In this document: positions 7,121 through 13,903 of the stretch, piece by piece
How the letters are laid out: each line of letters opens with the position of its first letter
Position numbering within the stretch: position 1 is the stretch's first letter
From: UBA9647 sp049522195
GTDB lineage: Bacteria > Bacteroidota > Ignavibacteria > UBA10030
Length of the DNA: 13,903 bases
NCBI GenBank assembly: GCA_049522195.1
Contig: JBEKOB010000099.1
Span: forward strand, 1 to 13,903
Reading direction: 5' to 3'
The notes under the pieces: model-generated
Databases searched by the model: none
The model's input: only the letters and a program-made list of their open reading frames with translations
Told to the model about the DNA's origin: nothing
Translations under genes and position numbers: made by a program

Positions 7121-7870
7121 TCAGTGAGGGTGGCGGTGTCGCAGAATGTGTGGTTTCTCGAGACCGTGTGCGAGCATCAACTCTTCATCACCGAGAAGCT
7201 GATGCGTGGGTCCATCGGCGACAATCAGGCCCTGATCAAGGACGATGGTGCGTGCACAAAGCTCCACAACCATCTCGAGATCGTGTGTGGCGATGATTTT
7301 TGTAGCGGGAATTGATTTGAGCGTCTGAATAAGATTCCGCTTTCCTCTCGGATCCAGATTGCTCGTCGGCTCGTCAAGTGCCAACACGCGCGGCTCACAC
7401 GCAAGCACACCTGCAAGACAAACACGCCGTTTCTCGCCGCTGCTAAGATGGTGCGGAGAACGGTTCTCCTGTCCCACCAATGAAGTCACTTCCAGTGCCT
7501 TCGTCACTGCGGCTTTCAGCTGCTGATCGTTGAGACCGAACTGTTGCGGACCGAAGGCGACATCCTCGTACACTGTCGGACAGAACAACTGATCATCCGG
7601 GTCTTGGAACAGCAAACCCACGTCCCTCCGAATGTCAGCCGCGGTCTCCGTGCTGAGATCACGTCCGTAGATTGTCACATCCGGCCTTTCCGGCAATGAC
7701 TCAGGCAGCAAGCCGTTAAGATGGAGAAGGAGGGTGGACTTCCCCGATCCGTTCGGTCCAACCAGCCCTACGCACTCGCCATCCGCAATCGCGAAGCTGA
7801 CGCCGCGCAACGCTTCCTTTCCATCGGGATAACTGAAACGAAGATCCCGGATCTCTATCGCTGCGCTCAT
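7121..7870 (-). CDS. cbiO: Energy-coupling factor transporter ATPase, cobalt/nickel type (CbiO)
   Basis: 249 residues. The frame is open to 7966, but ATG 7870 is the credible start: it overlaps the cbiQ stop as ATGA (7867-7870) and gives MSAAIEIRDLRFSYPDGKEALRG, the normal CbiO beginning. ATP-binding motifs in order: Walker A GPNGSGKST (38-46), Q-loop FQDPDDQ (88-94), the ECF-type VYEDVAFGPQQFGL (100-113), signature LSSGE (143-147), Walker B VLALDEP (162-168), D-loop SNLD, and switch His196 in ATHD. It hydrolyses ATP on the cytoplasmic face to drive uptake of Co2+ or Ni2+ through CbiQ and CbiMN. Only one ATPase is present, so it should act as a homodimer. The tail HILRHRHPH is histidine-rich. 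It is the last gene of the operon. Confidence 0.93.
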   Translation of the reverse strand: MSAAIEIRDLRFSYPDGKEALRGVSFAIADGECVGLVGPNGSGKSTLLLHLNGLLPESLPERPDVTIYGRDLSTETAADIRRDVGLLFQDPDDQLFCPTVYEDVAFGPQQFGLNDQQLKAAVTKALEVTSLVGQENRSPHHLSSGEKRRVCLAGVLACEPRVLALDEPTSNLDPRGKRNLIQTLKSIPATKIIATHDLEMVVELCARTIVLDQGLIVADGPTHQLLGDEELMLAHGLEKPHILRHRHPH

Positions 7871-8478
7871 TTCCACCCCCGGGCAGACATCGCTGCGTAA
7901 ATACGTTCGGCCCGCTCCGTCGAACGGACAAACAACTGGCCGACGAGCGATGCCATGGAGCTCCATTTCCGCACACGGGCATCCGAGAATGTTCGGCTGC
8001 TGCGGGCCCGACTGAGCCTCTCAGCTTCGTCTATCAAAACAAACAGGTACCGATACATCAGAGCGAGGATCGTGACGAAGAGCTTTGGAACTCCAAATCG
8101 CTTGAGGGTCGAAAGAAGATCTGAAAATGGTGTCGTGTTTGAAAGCAAGATGACGGTAAGGAGGCACAACGTACTCTTCGTCAGGATCGAGAAGAAGATA
8201 TATGTCCCATTCTCCTGAAAAAGGGCCATCACGGCTATGCCGAGAGCAAACGGCTCCAACATGATCAGCCGGCCGATAACGAACTTCCAAGGAATCGTCG
8301 TCAACGAAGAGATGATCAGTAGCGCTGCCCCGACGAGCAGAAAGAACCATCCGTGCGAAAACTGAACTGTGACCGTCGCCGAGATGATGCACAGGGTGCC
8401 GACTAATTTCACTGTCGTTGGGAGTCGGTGAATCGGGCTGCTCATGCGGCTGTAACGGTCGAGGAAATCGTGGCGCAT
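7867..8478 (-). CDS. cbiQ: Energy-coupling factor transporter transmembrane component (CbiQ)
   Basis: 203 residues from ATG 8478. The frame is open to 8601, but the extra N-terminal part overlaps cbiMN and lacks CbiQ character; MRHDFLDRYSRMSSPIHRLPTTVKLVG matches the usual CbiQ start (FLDRYS...SP.HRL...VKL). Several membrane helices follow: LVGTLCIISATVTVQF, WFFLLVGAALLIISSL, LEPFALGIAVMALF, LCLLTVILLSNTTPF. Next comes the cytoplasmic coupling region MYRYLFVLIDEAERLSRARSSR and the terminal RSTERAERIYAAMSARGW. The latter carries the Ala-Arg-Gly type coupling motif that contacts the ATPase. It transmits ATPase motion to the CbiMN substrate component. The start is only 4 bp after the cbiMN stop and the end overlaps the cbiO start, so translation is probably coupled; I see no strong ribosome binding site of its own. 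Confidence 0.9.
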   Translation of the reverse strand: MRHDFLDRYSRMSSPIHRLPTTVKLVGTLCIISATVTVQFSHGWFFLLVGAALLIISSLTTIPWKFVIGRLIMLEPFALGIAVMALFQENGTYIFFSILTKSTLCLLTVILLSNTTPFSDLLSTLKRFGVPKLFVTILALMYRYLFVLIDEAERLSRARSSRTFSDARVRKWSSMASLVGQLFVRSTERAERIYAAMSARGWK

Positions 8479-8482
8479 TGTT

Positions 8483-9457
8483 CTATTGTCGATGTGGAGG
8501 CGAAGTGTGATCGAGACTGACTCGGGTGCGTCTTGCGAGCACTCTCGCCAAGAGGAATGAGAGAGCGAACACTGCGATCGCGCCGATAACACCAGCCACA
8601 ATCGTTGCTGTTGCAGCGGACTGTATGCCGGGAATCTGATAGTCCTTCAACGGAGAAGACAAGGCGACTGCATCTGTTCCCTTCTGTTCGAAGCCGAGTG
8701 AGGAAGCCACTTTTTCAAGTCCATCGGGAAGCTGCGATGCGTGCGGAGCGACAAGCAACAGAAGACCGATGACGATGAGAGCGAAGTAGACGAATGCCGC
8801 CGAGCCCCCTTCAACCGACGTCGCTTGATCGTCGTCGTTCAGGAGCTCCGGCCTTGTCTTGCTAATCGCCGCAATGACAAGCATGGTGATTGCTGCCTCT
8901 CCCAGCCCGGTGAGCATATGGACGCCCGCCATCGCGGGGAATGCCGCCCTCCAACTCGCCGTTCCGGACCAGGCAAGCTCGCCTGCACAGAAAACAGCGG
9001 CAACCACGGTAGCGAACCATGACGAAAAGCCGACAGCAACCAATCGCCCCTGCTCGCCCCGGAAGAGTGACCGCAGGACCTTATACGTACCGTACCCACA
9101 AAGGGGAGCAACGATAGCCATATTGAATATATTGGCACCGAGGGCAAGCACCCCGCCGTCGGCGAAAATCAGCGCCTGCACAATAAGAACTGAGGACATC
9201 ACGATAATGGCCGCGCTCGGTCCCAGGAGAATTGCGGCAAGTGTCGAGCCAAGCAAATGCCCCGATGTCCCGCTCGCAACAGGGAAATTGAGCATTTGTG
9301 CGACGAAGATGAATGCTGCCGCCAGGCCGATCAAAGGAATCTTCCGCGATTGAATGTGCCTGGTTGCACGGCGCAACGCGGCGCTGAGACCGGTGATGGA
9401 AAATATCCCGGTCGCAATGGCCGTCTTCGCGTCGAGGAAACCGTCTGGAATATGCAT
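8483..9457 (-). CDS. cbiM: Cobalt/nickel ECF substrate-capture protein, CbiM-CbiN fusion
   Basis: 324 residues. ATG 9457 is required by function: it yields Met1-His2-Ile-Pro-Asp-Gly-Phe, the invariant CbiM/NikM N terminus in which the amino group and His2 bind the metal. The longer open frame to 9547 would bury this end. His67 in SGTSGHLLG matches the third metal ligand known from NikM2. Other conserved segments are LNFPV (57-60), LIVQALIFADGG (91-102), GANIFNMAI (108-115) and GLGEAAIT (184-191). After a linker (residues 205-218), residues 223-310 form the small-subunit part: helix FALIVIGLLLLVAP, the loop PDGLE (244-248) and a closing helix VAGVIGAIAVFALSFLLARVL. This is the CbiN-like PDGLE domain, fused rather than separate. 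It selects and takes up Co2+ or Ni2+; which metal cannot be decided. It is first in the operon with cbiQ and cbiO. Confidence 0.92.
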   Translation of the reverse strand: MHIPDGFLDAKTAIATGIFSITGLSAALRRATRHIQSRKIPLIGLAAAFIFVAQMLNFPVASGTSGHLLGSTLAAILLGPSAAIIVMSSVLIVQALIFADGGVLALGANIFNMAIVAPLCGYGTYKVLRSLFRGEQGRLVAVGFSSWFATVVAAVFCAGELAWSGTASWRAAFPAMAGVHMLTGLGEAAITMLVIAAISKTRPELLNDDDQATSVEGGSAAFVYFALIVIGLLLLVAPHASQLPDGLEKVASSLGFEQKGTDAVALSSPLKDYQIPGIQSAATATIVAGVIGAIAVFALSFLLARVLARRTRVSLDHTSPPHRQ

Positions 9458-9466
9458 GGTAGATTG

Positions 9467-9509
9467 CGCCTTCCGAAGGTTCACCTGTTCCACCATCGCC
9501 TTCGGAAGG
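9467..9509 (-). promoter_or_regulatory. Repeated 13-bp motif before cbiMN: tandem operator or RBS-occluding hairpin
   Basis: On the plus strand CGCCTTCCGAAGG (9467-9479) and CGCCTTCGGAAGG (9497-9509) differ at one base and start exactly 30 bp apart. Each contains CCTTC-S-GAAGG, a palindrome with a single central base, and the two 11-bp cores are exact reverse complements of each other. In the cbiMN transcript they can pair as an 11-bp stem with a 19-nt loop (9480-9498). The downstream arm holds GGAAGG, the only plausible ribosome binding site, 11 nt before ATG 9457. Both a paired protein-binding site and translation control by stem formation fit; I see no match to the cobalamin riboswitch core. 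Confidence 0.45.
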
Positions 9510-9665
9510 ATCCCAAGTAATGTAGCCCATAATGCCGAACGTTGCAAGCAAAAGTCCCGAACGCTGTCGAGATGCGTTGTGTGTTTGTTCCCTTGCCTTT
9601 ATCAGCAATCTGCGTTAGTTTCTTCATCAGGGAATCCAATCACATCCATCAACTGGAGGTACTTA

Positions 9666-12600
9666 GTGAAGCCCGCCTTTTGTCTCTTCTTTTTTTCACT
9701 CGTGTTGTTGACAAACTCGACGATCGCTCAGCAATTTAATCCCGACCTGTATCAGAACATGCGCTGGCGGATGATCGGTCCTTTTCGGGCTGGACGCACA
9801 GTCGGAGCAACCGGGGTCCCCGGTCAGCCGAACGTCTTCTACATCGGAGTCAACAACGGTGGTGTCTGGAGAACCAGCGATTACGGTCGGACCTGGGCTC
9901 CGATCTTCGATGACCAACCGACAGGTTCCATCGGAGCTCTTGCGGTCGCCCCATCCAATCCAGATATCATTTACGTCGGCAGCGGCGAAGGCCTGCAGCG
10001 CCCCGACCTGTCCGTCGGAGACGGCGTCTTCAAATCGATCGATGGAGGAAAGACTTGGAAGTTCATGGGCTTGCCCGATGCGCAGCAGATCGGCGCAGTA
10101 CTCGTCGATCCCCGCGATCCCAATCGTGTTTACGTCGCCGTTCTCGGTCATCCGTACGGTGCGAATGAACAACGGGGTGTGTTCAAATCGACGGACGGTG
10201 GTACAACCTGGCAGAAGATACTTTACAAAGATGAGAATACCGGAGCCATCGCCCTGGCATTCGATCCCTCGAATCCAGATATCCTCTACGCAGATCTCTG
10301 GGCTTCCCGGCAGGGGCCGTGGGAAAACGGGGAATGGCAGGGAAAGACGAGCGGGCTATTCAAGTCGACAGACGGAGGAACCAACTGGCGTCAGCTCACA
10401 AATGGGCTTCCCGGCGCCGAGCAAGGACTCGGCCGAATCGGGTTCGGCATTGCAGCGAGCGATCCAAATCGTATCTACGCAACAGTGGATGCGCAGAAAG
10501 ACGGTGGAGTGTATCGGTCCGACGATGCAGGCGAATCATGGCATCGCATGACTACCGACGGACGAGTGTGGGGAAGAGGAAGCGACTTTGCCGAGATCAA
10601 AGTAGATCCAAAGAACCGCGATATCGTGTATGTCGCAAACACCGCAAGCTACAAGTCGACAGATGGAGCAAAAACCTTCATCGCTTTCAAAGGCGCACCC
10701 GGGGGAGACGATTATCACACAATCTGGATCAATCCTGAGAATTCTCAAATCATGTTATTCGCAACAGATCAAGGTGCGACGATCACAGTCAACGGCGGAG
10801 AGACATGGAGTTCGTGGTATAACCAGCCGACGGCACAGCTCTACCACGTCAGCACGGACAACCAGTTTCCGTACAATGTCTACAGCGGCCAGCAGGAGAG
10901 TGGCTCTGTCGGCATTGCCAGTCGTGGCAACGACGGGGAGATCACGTTCCGTGAGTGGCACCCTGTTGGTGCAGATGAGTACGCCTATGTCGCACCAGAT
11001 CCTCTGAATCCGAATATCATCTTTGGTGGCAAGGTGTCGCGTTATGACCGAACGACCGGTCAGGTGCAAAACGTCGCTCCGGAAGCGGTCCGCTCGGGGA
11101 AGTACCGGTTTATCCGTACGATGCCGCTCATCTTCTCGCCTGTCGATCCACACATTCTGCTCCTGGCTTCGAACGTGCTCTTCAAAACAATCAATGACGG
11201 ACAGAGCTGGGACATCATCAGTCCGGATTTGACGCGAGAGAAACCGGACGTTCCGGCGAACATTGGTATCTTCCGCACTCCCGCACTGGAAAAACAACCG
11301 CGGCGGGGAGTGATTTATGCAGTTGCTCCGTCCTACAAGGATGTCAACGTGATCTGGGCCGGCACAGATGATGGACTCGTTCACGTGACGGAGGATGGAG
11401 GAAAGGCCTGGACCGATGTCACACCACCTGCGGTGACAGCGTGGAGCAAGGTTGCGCAGATTGATGCGGGGAGGTTCGATTCAAAAACGGCGTATGTGGC
11501 AGTCAACCGTATGCGACTTGATGATATGAAGCCGCACGTTTATCGTACGCATGATGGAGGAAAGACGTGGACTGAAACTGTCAAAGGGCTGCCTGATAGT
11601 GGACCGGTCAATGCCGTCCGGGAGGATCCTGAGCGGAGAGGGCTTCTTTACGCCGGCACAGAAAGGGCAGTCTATGTCTCCTTCAATGACGGTGACGAGT
11701 GGCAGCCACTGAGACTTAACATGCCGGCGACGTCGATACGGGACCTTGTCGTGCACAACGATGATATTGTTGTCGGGACGCACGGACGATCATTCTGGAT
11801 ACTCGACAACGTCACGCCTCTGCGGCAAATCAGCGGTCAGATCTCGACGTCGGCAGCGGTATTGTTCAAGCCGCAAGTTGCCTACAGGGTGAGATGGAGT
11901 CTGAACACCGATACTCCGTTGCCGCCCGAAGAGCCGGGAGGGCAGAACCCTCCGGATGGCGCGATGATTGACTACTATCTTGGCGCGGATGTCAAAGAGG
12001 TCCAGCTCGAGATTCTCGATGCGGCGGGAAAGGTCGTTCGCTCGTATTCAAGTTCCGACGCGCCTGAAAAAATCAACGAGAATAGTCTTCCCTATCCATC
12101 GTATTGGTTCCGCCAGCAGCAGATGCTTTCAGCGAAGAAGGGGATGCAGTGGTTCCTCTGGGATCTCCACTACGCACCGCCTGAAGGAGTGCGTAGATCG
12201 TATTCCATGGCGGCGATTTTCCATGATACTCCGCTTTCTCCGCTCGGACCGTGGGTCCAACCGGGAGAATACTCCGTGCGTTTGACTGCCGGGGGAAAAT
12301 CGTTCACGCAGCTGCTCACTGTAAAGATGGATCCGCGTATTGTTACACCGCAAGATGCTCTGACAGAGCAATACGATCTCTCGATGATCTGCTATCAGGG
12401 ATTTCAAACGGTGAATAAAGCCCGCCAGGAGATTAACGGCGTCAGGCGTCAGCTCCAGGCATTGCTGAAGGCGGAGCCGACCGCCGAATTGAAGGATCTT
12501 CTTAACAAATTCGGGCGAAAGGTTTCCGCAATTGACGGGACCGGCTGGGCAGAGGATGTTGACGTCATGTATTCCGCCGCGTACGCCACGAACCGTAATG

Positions 12601-12833
12601 AAGAGACGTTCGCAGGACTCCAGAACAAACTTCTTTATCTCATGGCCGTTATGCAGGGGGCCGATGCAAAACCTACGACTCAGGCGACGGCCGCTGTGAA
12701 GGATCAACAACAGTCGTTGAAGAATGTTCTGGGGCGCTGGCATGAGCTCAAGTCCGGATCGAAAGACGTGAGCACTTTGAATGACCTTCTCAAGAAGTCG
12801 AACAAGCCGTCGCTGAACGTAAACGAGCCGTAA
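9666..12833 (+). CDS. Secreted VPS10/sortilin-like multi-Asp-box (BNR) protein
   Basis: 1055 residues from GTG 9666, which has GGAGG at 9655-9659 (6 nt spacing) and starts a signal peptide KPAFCLFFFSLVLLTNSTIA cut before QQFNPDLY. The open frame upstream to 9354 overlaps the divergent cbiMN and is rejected. Residues 33-722 are beta-propeller repeats with eleven Asp boxes (S/T-x-D-x-G-x-x-W type): about 71, 124, 175, 234, 285, 331, 374, 508, 575, 628 and 672. Many blades carry the companion IxVDPxNPxxIYVA segment. The entry WRMIGPFRAGRTVG and the exit GTHGRSFWILDNVTPLRQI are hallmarks of the large bacterial 'glycosyl hydrolase/VPS10' family. Then come an Ig- or FlgD-like stretch (VQLEILDAAGKVVRSYSS, PGEYSVRLTAGG) and a helical C-terminal part (about 895-1055). 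It is exported; enzymatic activity is not established for such proteins, and binding of peptides or glycans is an alternative. It is divergent from cbiMN. Confidence 0.88.
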   Translation: MKPAFCLFFFSLVLLTNSTIAQQFNPDLYQNMRWRMIGPFRAGRTVGATGVPGQPNVFYIGVNNGGVWRTSDYGRTWAPIFDDQPTGSIGALAVAPSNPDIIYVGSGEGLQRPDLSVGDGVFKSIDGGKTWKFMGLPDAQQIGAVLVDPRDPNRVYVAVLGHPYGANEQRGVFKSTDGGTTWQKILYKDENTGAIALAFDPSNPDILYADLWASRQGPWENGEWQGKTSGLFKSTDGGTNWRQLTNGLPGAEQGLGRIGFGIAASDPNRIYATVDAQKDGGVYRSDDAGESWHRMTTDGRVWGRGSDFAEIKVDPKNRDIVYVANTASYKSTDGAKTFIAFKGAPGGDDYHTIWINPENSQIMLFATDQGATITVNGGETWSSWYNQPTAQLYHVSTDNQFPYNVYSGQQESGSVGIASRGNDGEITFREWHPVGADEYAYVAPDPLNPNIIFGGKVSRYDRTTGQVQNVAPEAVRSGKYRFIRTMPLIFSPVDPHILLLASNVLFKTINDGQSWDIISPDLTREKPDVPANIGIFRTPALEKQPRRGVIYAVAPSYKDVNVIWAGTDDGLVHVTEDGGKAWTDVTPPAVTAWSKVAQIDAGRFDSKTAYVAVNRMRLDDMKPHVYRTHDGGKTWTETVKGLPDSGPVNAVREDPERRGLLYAGTERAVYVSFNDGDEWQPLRLNMPATSIRDLVVHNDDIVVGTHGRSFWILDNVTPLRQISGQISTSAAVLFKPQVAYRVRWSLNTDTPLPPEEPGGQNPPDGAMIDYYLGADVKEVQLEILDAAGKVVRSYSSSDAPEKINENSLPYPSYWFRQQQMLSAKKGMQWFLWDLHYAPPEGVRRSYSMAAIFHDTPLSPLGPWVQPGEYSVRLTAGGKSFTQLLTVKMDPRIVTPQDALTEQYDLSMICYQGFQTVNKARQEINGVRRQLQALLKAEPTAELKDLLNKFGRKVSAIDGTGWAEDVDVMYSAAYATNRNEETFAGLQNKLLYLMAVMQGADAKPTTQATAAVKDQQQSLKNVLGRWHELKSGSKDVSTLNDLLKKSNKPSLNVNEP

Positions 12834-12907
12834 GACAGTTCTAGAGCCCATCTCAAAAATCCCACAGGAGAATGCGTTCGGGCAAGTGGGTCAGATGAGA
12901 AACGTTT

Positions 12908-12991
12908 CGCAGAGAGACACAGAGTGAACACAGAGATACACAGAGAAATCTTCTCTGTGGCACTCTGTGATTCTCCGTGGAACTCTGTGTA
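12908..12991. repeat. Inverted array of ACACAGAG / ACTCTGTG units with about 10-bp period
   Basis: The left arm holds ACACAGAG at 12917, 12928 and 12938. The right arm holds the complementary type at 12952 (TCTCTGTG), 12962 (ACTCTGTG), 12972 (TCTCCGTG) and 12982 (ACTCTGTG), spaced exactly 10 bp. The arms pair imperfectly around 12948-12951, giving a long cruciform or RNA hairpin. It lies in the 276-bp gap between the Asp-box gene and the VOC gene. There is no T-run for an intrinsic terminator. Similar 'cacagaga' repeats occur, from memory, dispersed in other environmental bacterial genomes. Confidence 0.75.
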
Positions 12992-13063
12992 ATTATAGAA
13001 GCATCAGACAGGGTGAATCTTCTCCTCTGTTTTTGAAATAGCTTCTAGTTTCAAAAGGCTCAA

Positions 13064-13086
13064 GTCCGACAGTTAAACTGTCGGAC
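13064..13086. repeat. Perfect 23-bp palindrome upstream of the VOC gene
   Basis: GTCCGACAGTT (13064-13074) and AACTGTCGGAC (13076-13086) are exact reverse complements around a single A. Beyond it, TCAA/TTGA flanks can pair further with a 3-nt bulge. The right end is 7 bp from the ribosome binding site AGGAGG (13094-13099) of the VOC gene. It could be a repressor operator, an RNA stem affecting translation, or a dispersed REP-like element; no T-run follows, so it is not a standard terminator. Confidence 0.6.
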
Positions 13087-13109
13087 AACTTGAAGGAGGG
13101 TGAGAGAGG

Positions 13110-13502
13110 ATGAAACGAGTCACAGGTCTGGGAGAAGTCTTTTTCAGGTGCGCTGACGCTGAGAAAATGAAGGATTGGTATCGAACGCACCTCGGGATCG
13201 AGTCAGACAAGTATGGGGGGAAGTTTACGTGGAGAGACCCTGACGACCCCCGCAAGACTTGTTTCACGGCCTGGAGTCCATTCCCCGACTCAACGAACTA
13301 CTTCAAGCCGAGCGAAAAGCAATTCATGTTCAACTACCGGGTCGAAAACCTCAGAGCACTTCTTGACGAGCTGCGCAAGGAAGGCGTGACCGTCGTTGGC
13401 GATGTGGAAGAATACGAGTACGGCAAATTTGGCTGGATCTTGGACCCTGAAGGGAACAAGATCGAACTCTGGGAGCCGATTGATGCGCCTCTGATGAAGT
13501 AA
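13110..13502 (+). CDS. VOC-superfamily (glyoxalase/bleomycin-resistance-like) protein
   Basis: 130 residues; ATG 13110 follows AAGGAGGG at 13093-13100. A single VOC module of two beta-alpha-beta-beta-beta halves is visible: GLGEVFFRCADAEKMKDWYRTHLGIE (strand, then helix), GKFTWRDPDD, then FMFNYRVENLRALLDELRKEGVTVVGDVEEYEYGKFGWILDPEGNKIELWEP. Glu119 in the terminal IELWEP is the usual metal-ligand position, and DPEGN is the typical turn before it. The usual histidine at the first ligand position is not obvious: the first strand reads VFFRCAD. Metal binding is therefore uncertain. Substrate is unknown; the family spans lyases, dioxygenases, epimerases and drug-binding proteins. It acts in the cytoplasm as a dimer in most relatives. 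It is apparently monocistronic, downstream of a palindrome that may control it. Confidence 0.9.
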   Translation: MKRVTGLGEVFFRCADAEKMKDWYRTHLGIESDKYGGKFTWRDPDDPRKTCFTAWSPFPDSTNYFKPSEKQFMFNYRVENLRALLDELRKEGVTVVGDVEEYEYGKFGWILDPEGNKIELWEPIDAPLMK

Positions 13503-13903
13503 AGCCCTCGATGATGCCATTGCCCTTCGGAGGCTTGTCTTTCACTTGAAACTCCGTTAGCTTTCTTTCGGGAAATTTCTTTCTTTTCTCTTTGCTTTTT
13601 GACTCCGTTGCTTTCCCCGGATGATGTGTGCCATTGAAAGGTAAATCGAGGGAAGAAGCACACACCCTGACATCCCCTCTCCCCATCGCTAAGGCCAGCT
13701 CACAGAGGGGACTGTTCGTGCTTGGAATGGAATGTCAGGCATACAACCATTAAACGTCCCCTCTTGCCGAAGGCATCGAGACCGTGTAATAAGTGTGCAT
13801 TGTTCTTTGACAAAAACGATGGCTGAGAAACTGGTGAACCATTGATCCGGAGAAAAGATCTCCGTGCCGTCTAGCTGTGGTGAAGGGCCTGGATCAACTT
13901 CCT
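13503..13903. other. Noncoding right flank with pyrimidine-rich tract and interleaved complementary segments
   Basis: No credible gene is seen in these 401 bp; open frames here lack ribosome binding sites and domain character. Positions about 13537-13618 are strongly pyrimidine-rich on the plus strand. Downstream, TGTGTGC (13625-13631) pairs with GCACACA (13658-13664). CCTGACAT (13666-13673) pairs with ATGTCAGG (13732-13739). AGAGGGGAC (13704-13712) pairs with GTCCCCTCT (13756-13764) and partly with TCCCCTCT (13673-13680). The last two long pairings interleave, as in a pseudoknot. TTGACA at 13807-13812 resembles a -35 box but no good -10 follows. A small hairpin CGGAGA/TCTCCG lies at 13848-13864. 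This may be a leader or small structured RNA, or chance. Confidence 0.4.

Noticed and set aside
9458..9608. Minus-strand small frame upstream of cbiMN with a hydrophobic stretch (LLLATFGIMGYITW) and DPSEG/EPSEG repeats
   Set aside because: It continues out of frame deep into cbiMN, has no ribosome binding site, and the repeats come from the CCTTCSGAAGG motif; a frameshifted small membrane protein cannot be fully excluded.
9354..9665. 104-codon upstream extension of the Asp-box protein frame
   Set aside because: It runs antisense through the cbiMN start; GTG 9666 has a strong ribosome binding site and signal peptide.
9458..9665. Cobalamin riboswitch before cbiMN
   Set aside because: I looked for the B12-box and other conserved core elements on the minus strand and found none.
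13690..13903. Minus-strand frame open at the right window edge (about 70 codons, with FSPDQWFTSFSAIVFVKEQ)
   Set aside because: No start is visible in the window, no recognisable motif, and it overlaps the segments that pair as RNA; it might be the end of a gene lying outside, but there is no support.
13798..13903. Possible rRNA operon leader suggested by TTCTTTGACA and GGATCAACTTCCT
   Set aside because: No 16S start sequence and no -10 box are present; the resemblance is too short.
1..13903. CRISPR array, tRNA, rRNA or insertion sequence
   Set aside because: No regularly spaced repeats with unique spacers, no cloverleaf or rRNA core sequences, and no transposase-like frame were seen.

Overview
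The window is about 13.9 kb of moderate-GC bacterial DNA, densely coded, with clear AGGAGG-type ribosome binding sites. Several products have Sec signal peptides and one is a predicted outer-membrane beta-barrel, so the host is Gram-negative. The mix (VPS10/Asp-box protein, GH-like secreted proteins, Bacteroidota-style class D beta-lactamase, CbiMN-Q-O transporter) is compatible with an environmental member of the Bacteroidota/Ignavibacteriota (FCB) group. That placement is inference; there is no rRNA or other phylogenetic marker here.

Layout. Positions 1-6082 read on the plus strand: a left-truncated five-bladed-propeller glycosidase-like protein (GH43/GH32/GH130 type), a GNAT acetyltransferase, a secreted TIM-barrel glycosidase-like protein, a large membrane-anchored TPR protein, a class D (OXA-type) beta-lactamase, and a secreted beta-helix-type protein whose reading frame is broken by one in-frame TAA. 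Immediately after it, on the minus strand, lies a 63-bp scrap (plus stop codon) that encodes the last 21 residues of a second CbiO ATPase. A plus-strand outer-membrane beta-barrel gene follows. It converges on an intact minus-strand cobalt/nickel ECF transporter operon, cbiMN-cbiQ-cbiO (9457 down to 7121). Divergent from that operon is a 1055-residue secreted VPS10/sortilin-like multi-Asp-box protein. The right end holds a palindromic 'cacagag' repeat array, a 23-bp palindrome, a VOC/glyoxalase-family gene and about 400 bp of noncoding DNA with interleaved complementary segments.

How the parts fit. The strongest functional unit is CbiMN-Q-O: metal-binding S component with the N-subunit domain fused at its C terminus, transmembrane T component, and one ATPase, with overlapping or nearly touching genes. 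A 13-bp motif repeated exactly 30 bp apart sits just before cbiMN; its core copies are also exact reverse complements, so it could be a tandem operator or an mRNA hairpin that hides the ribosome binding site. The two glycosidase-like genes flanking the GNAT gene may belong to one carbohydrate-related transcription unit. I found no complete novel multi-gene system. The most informative oddities are the CbiO tail remnant, the single-stop secreted gene, the cbiMN leader repeat, and the structured intergenic regions.
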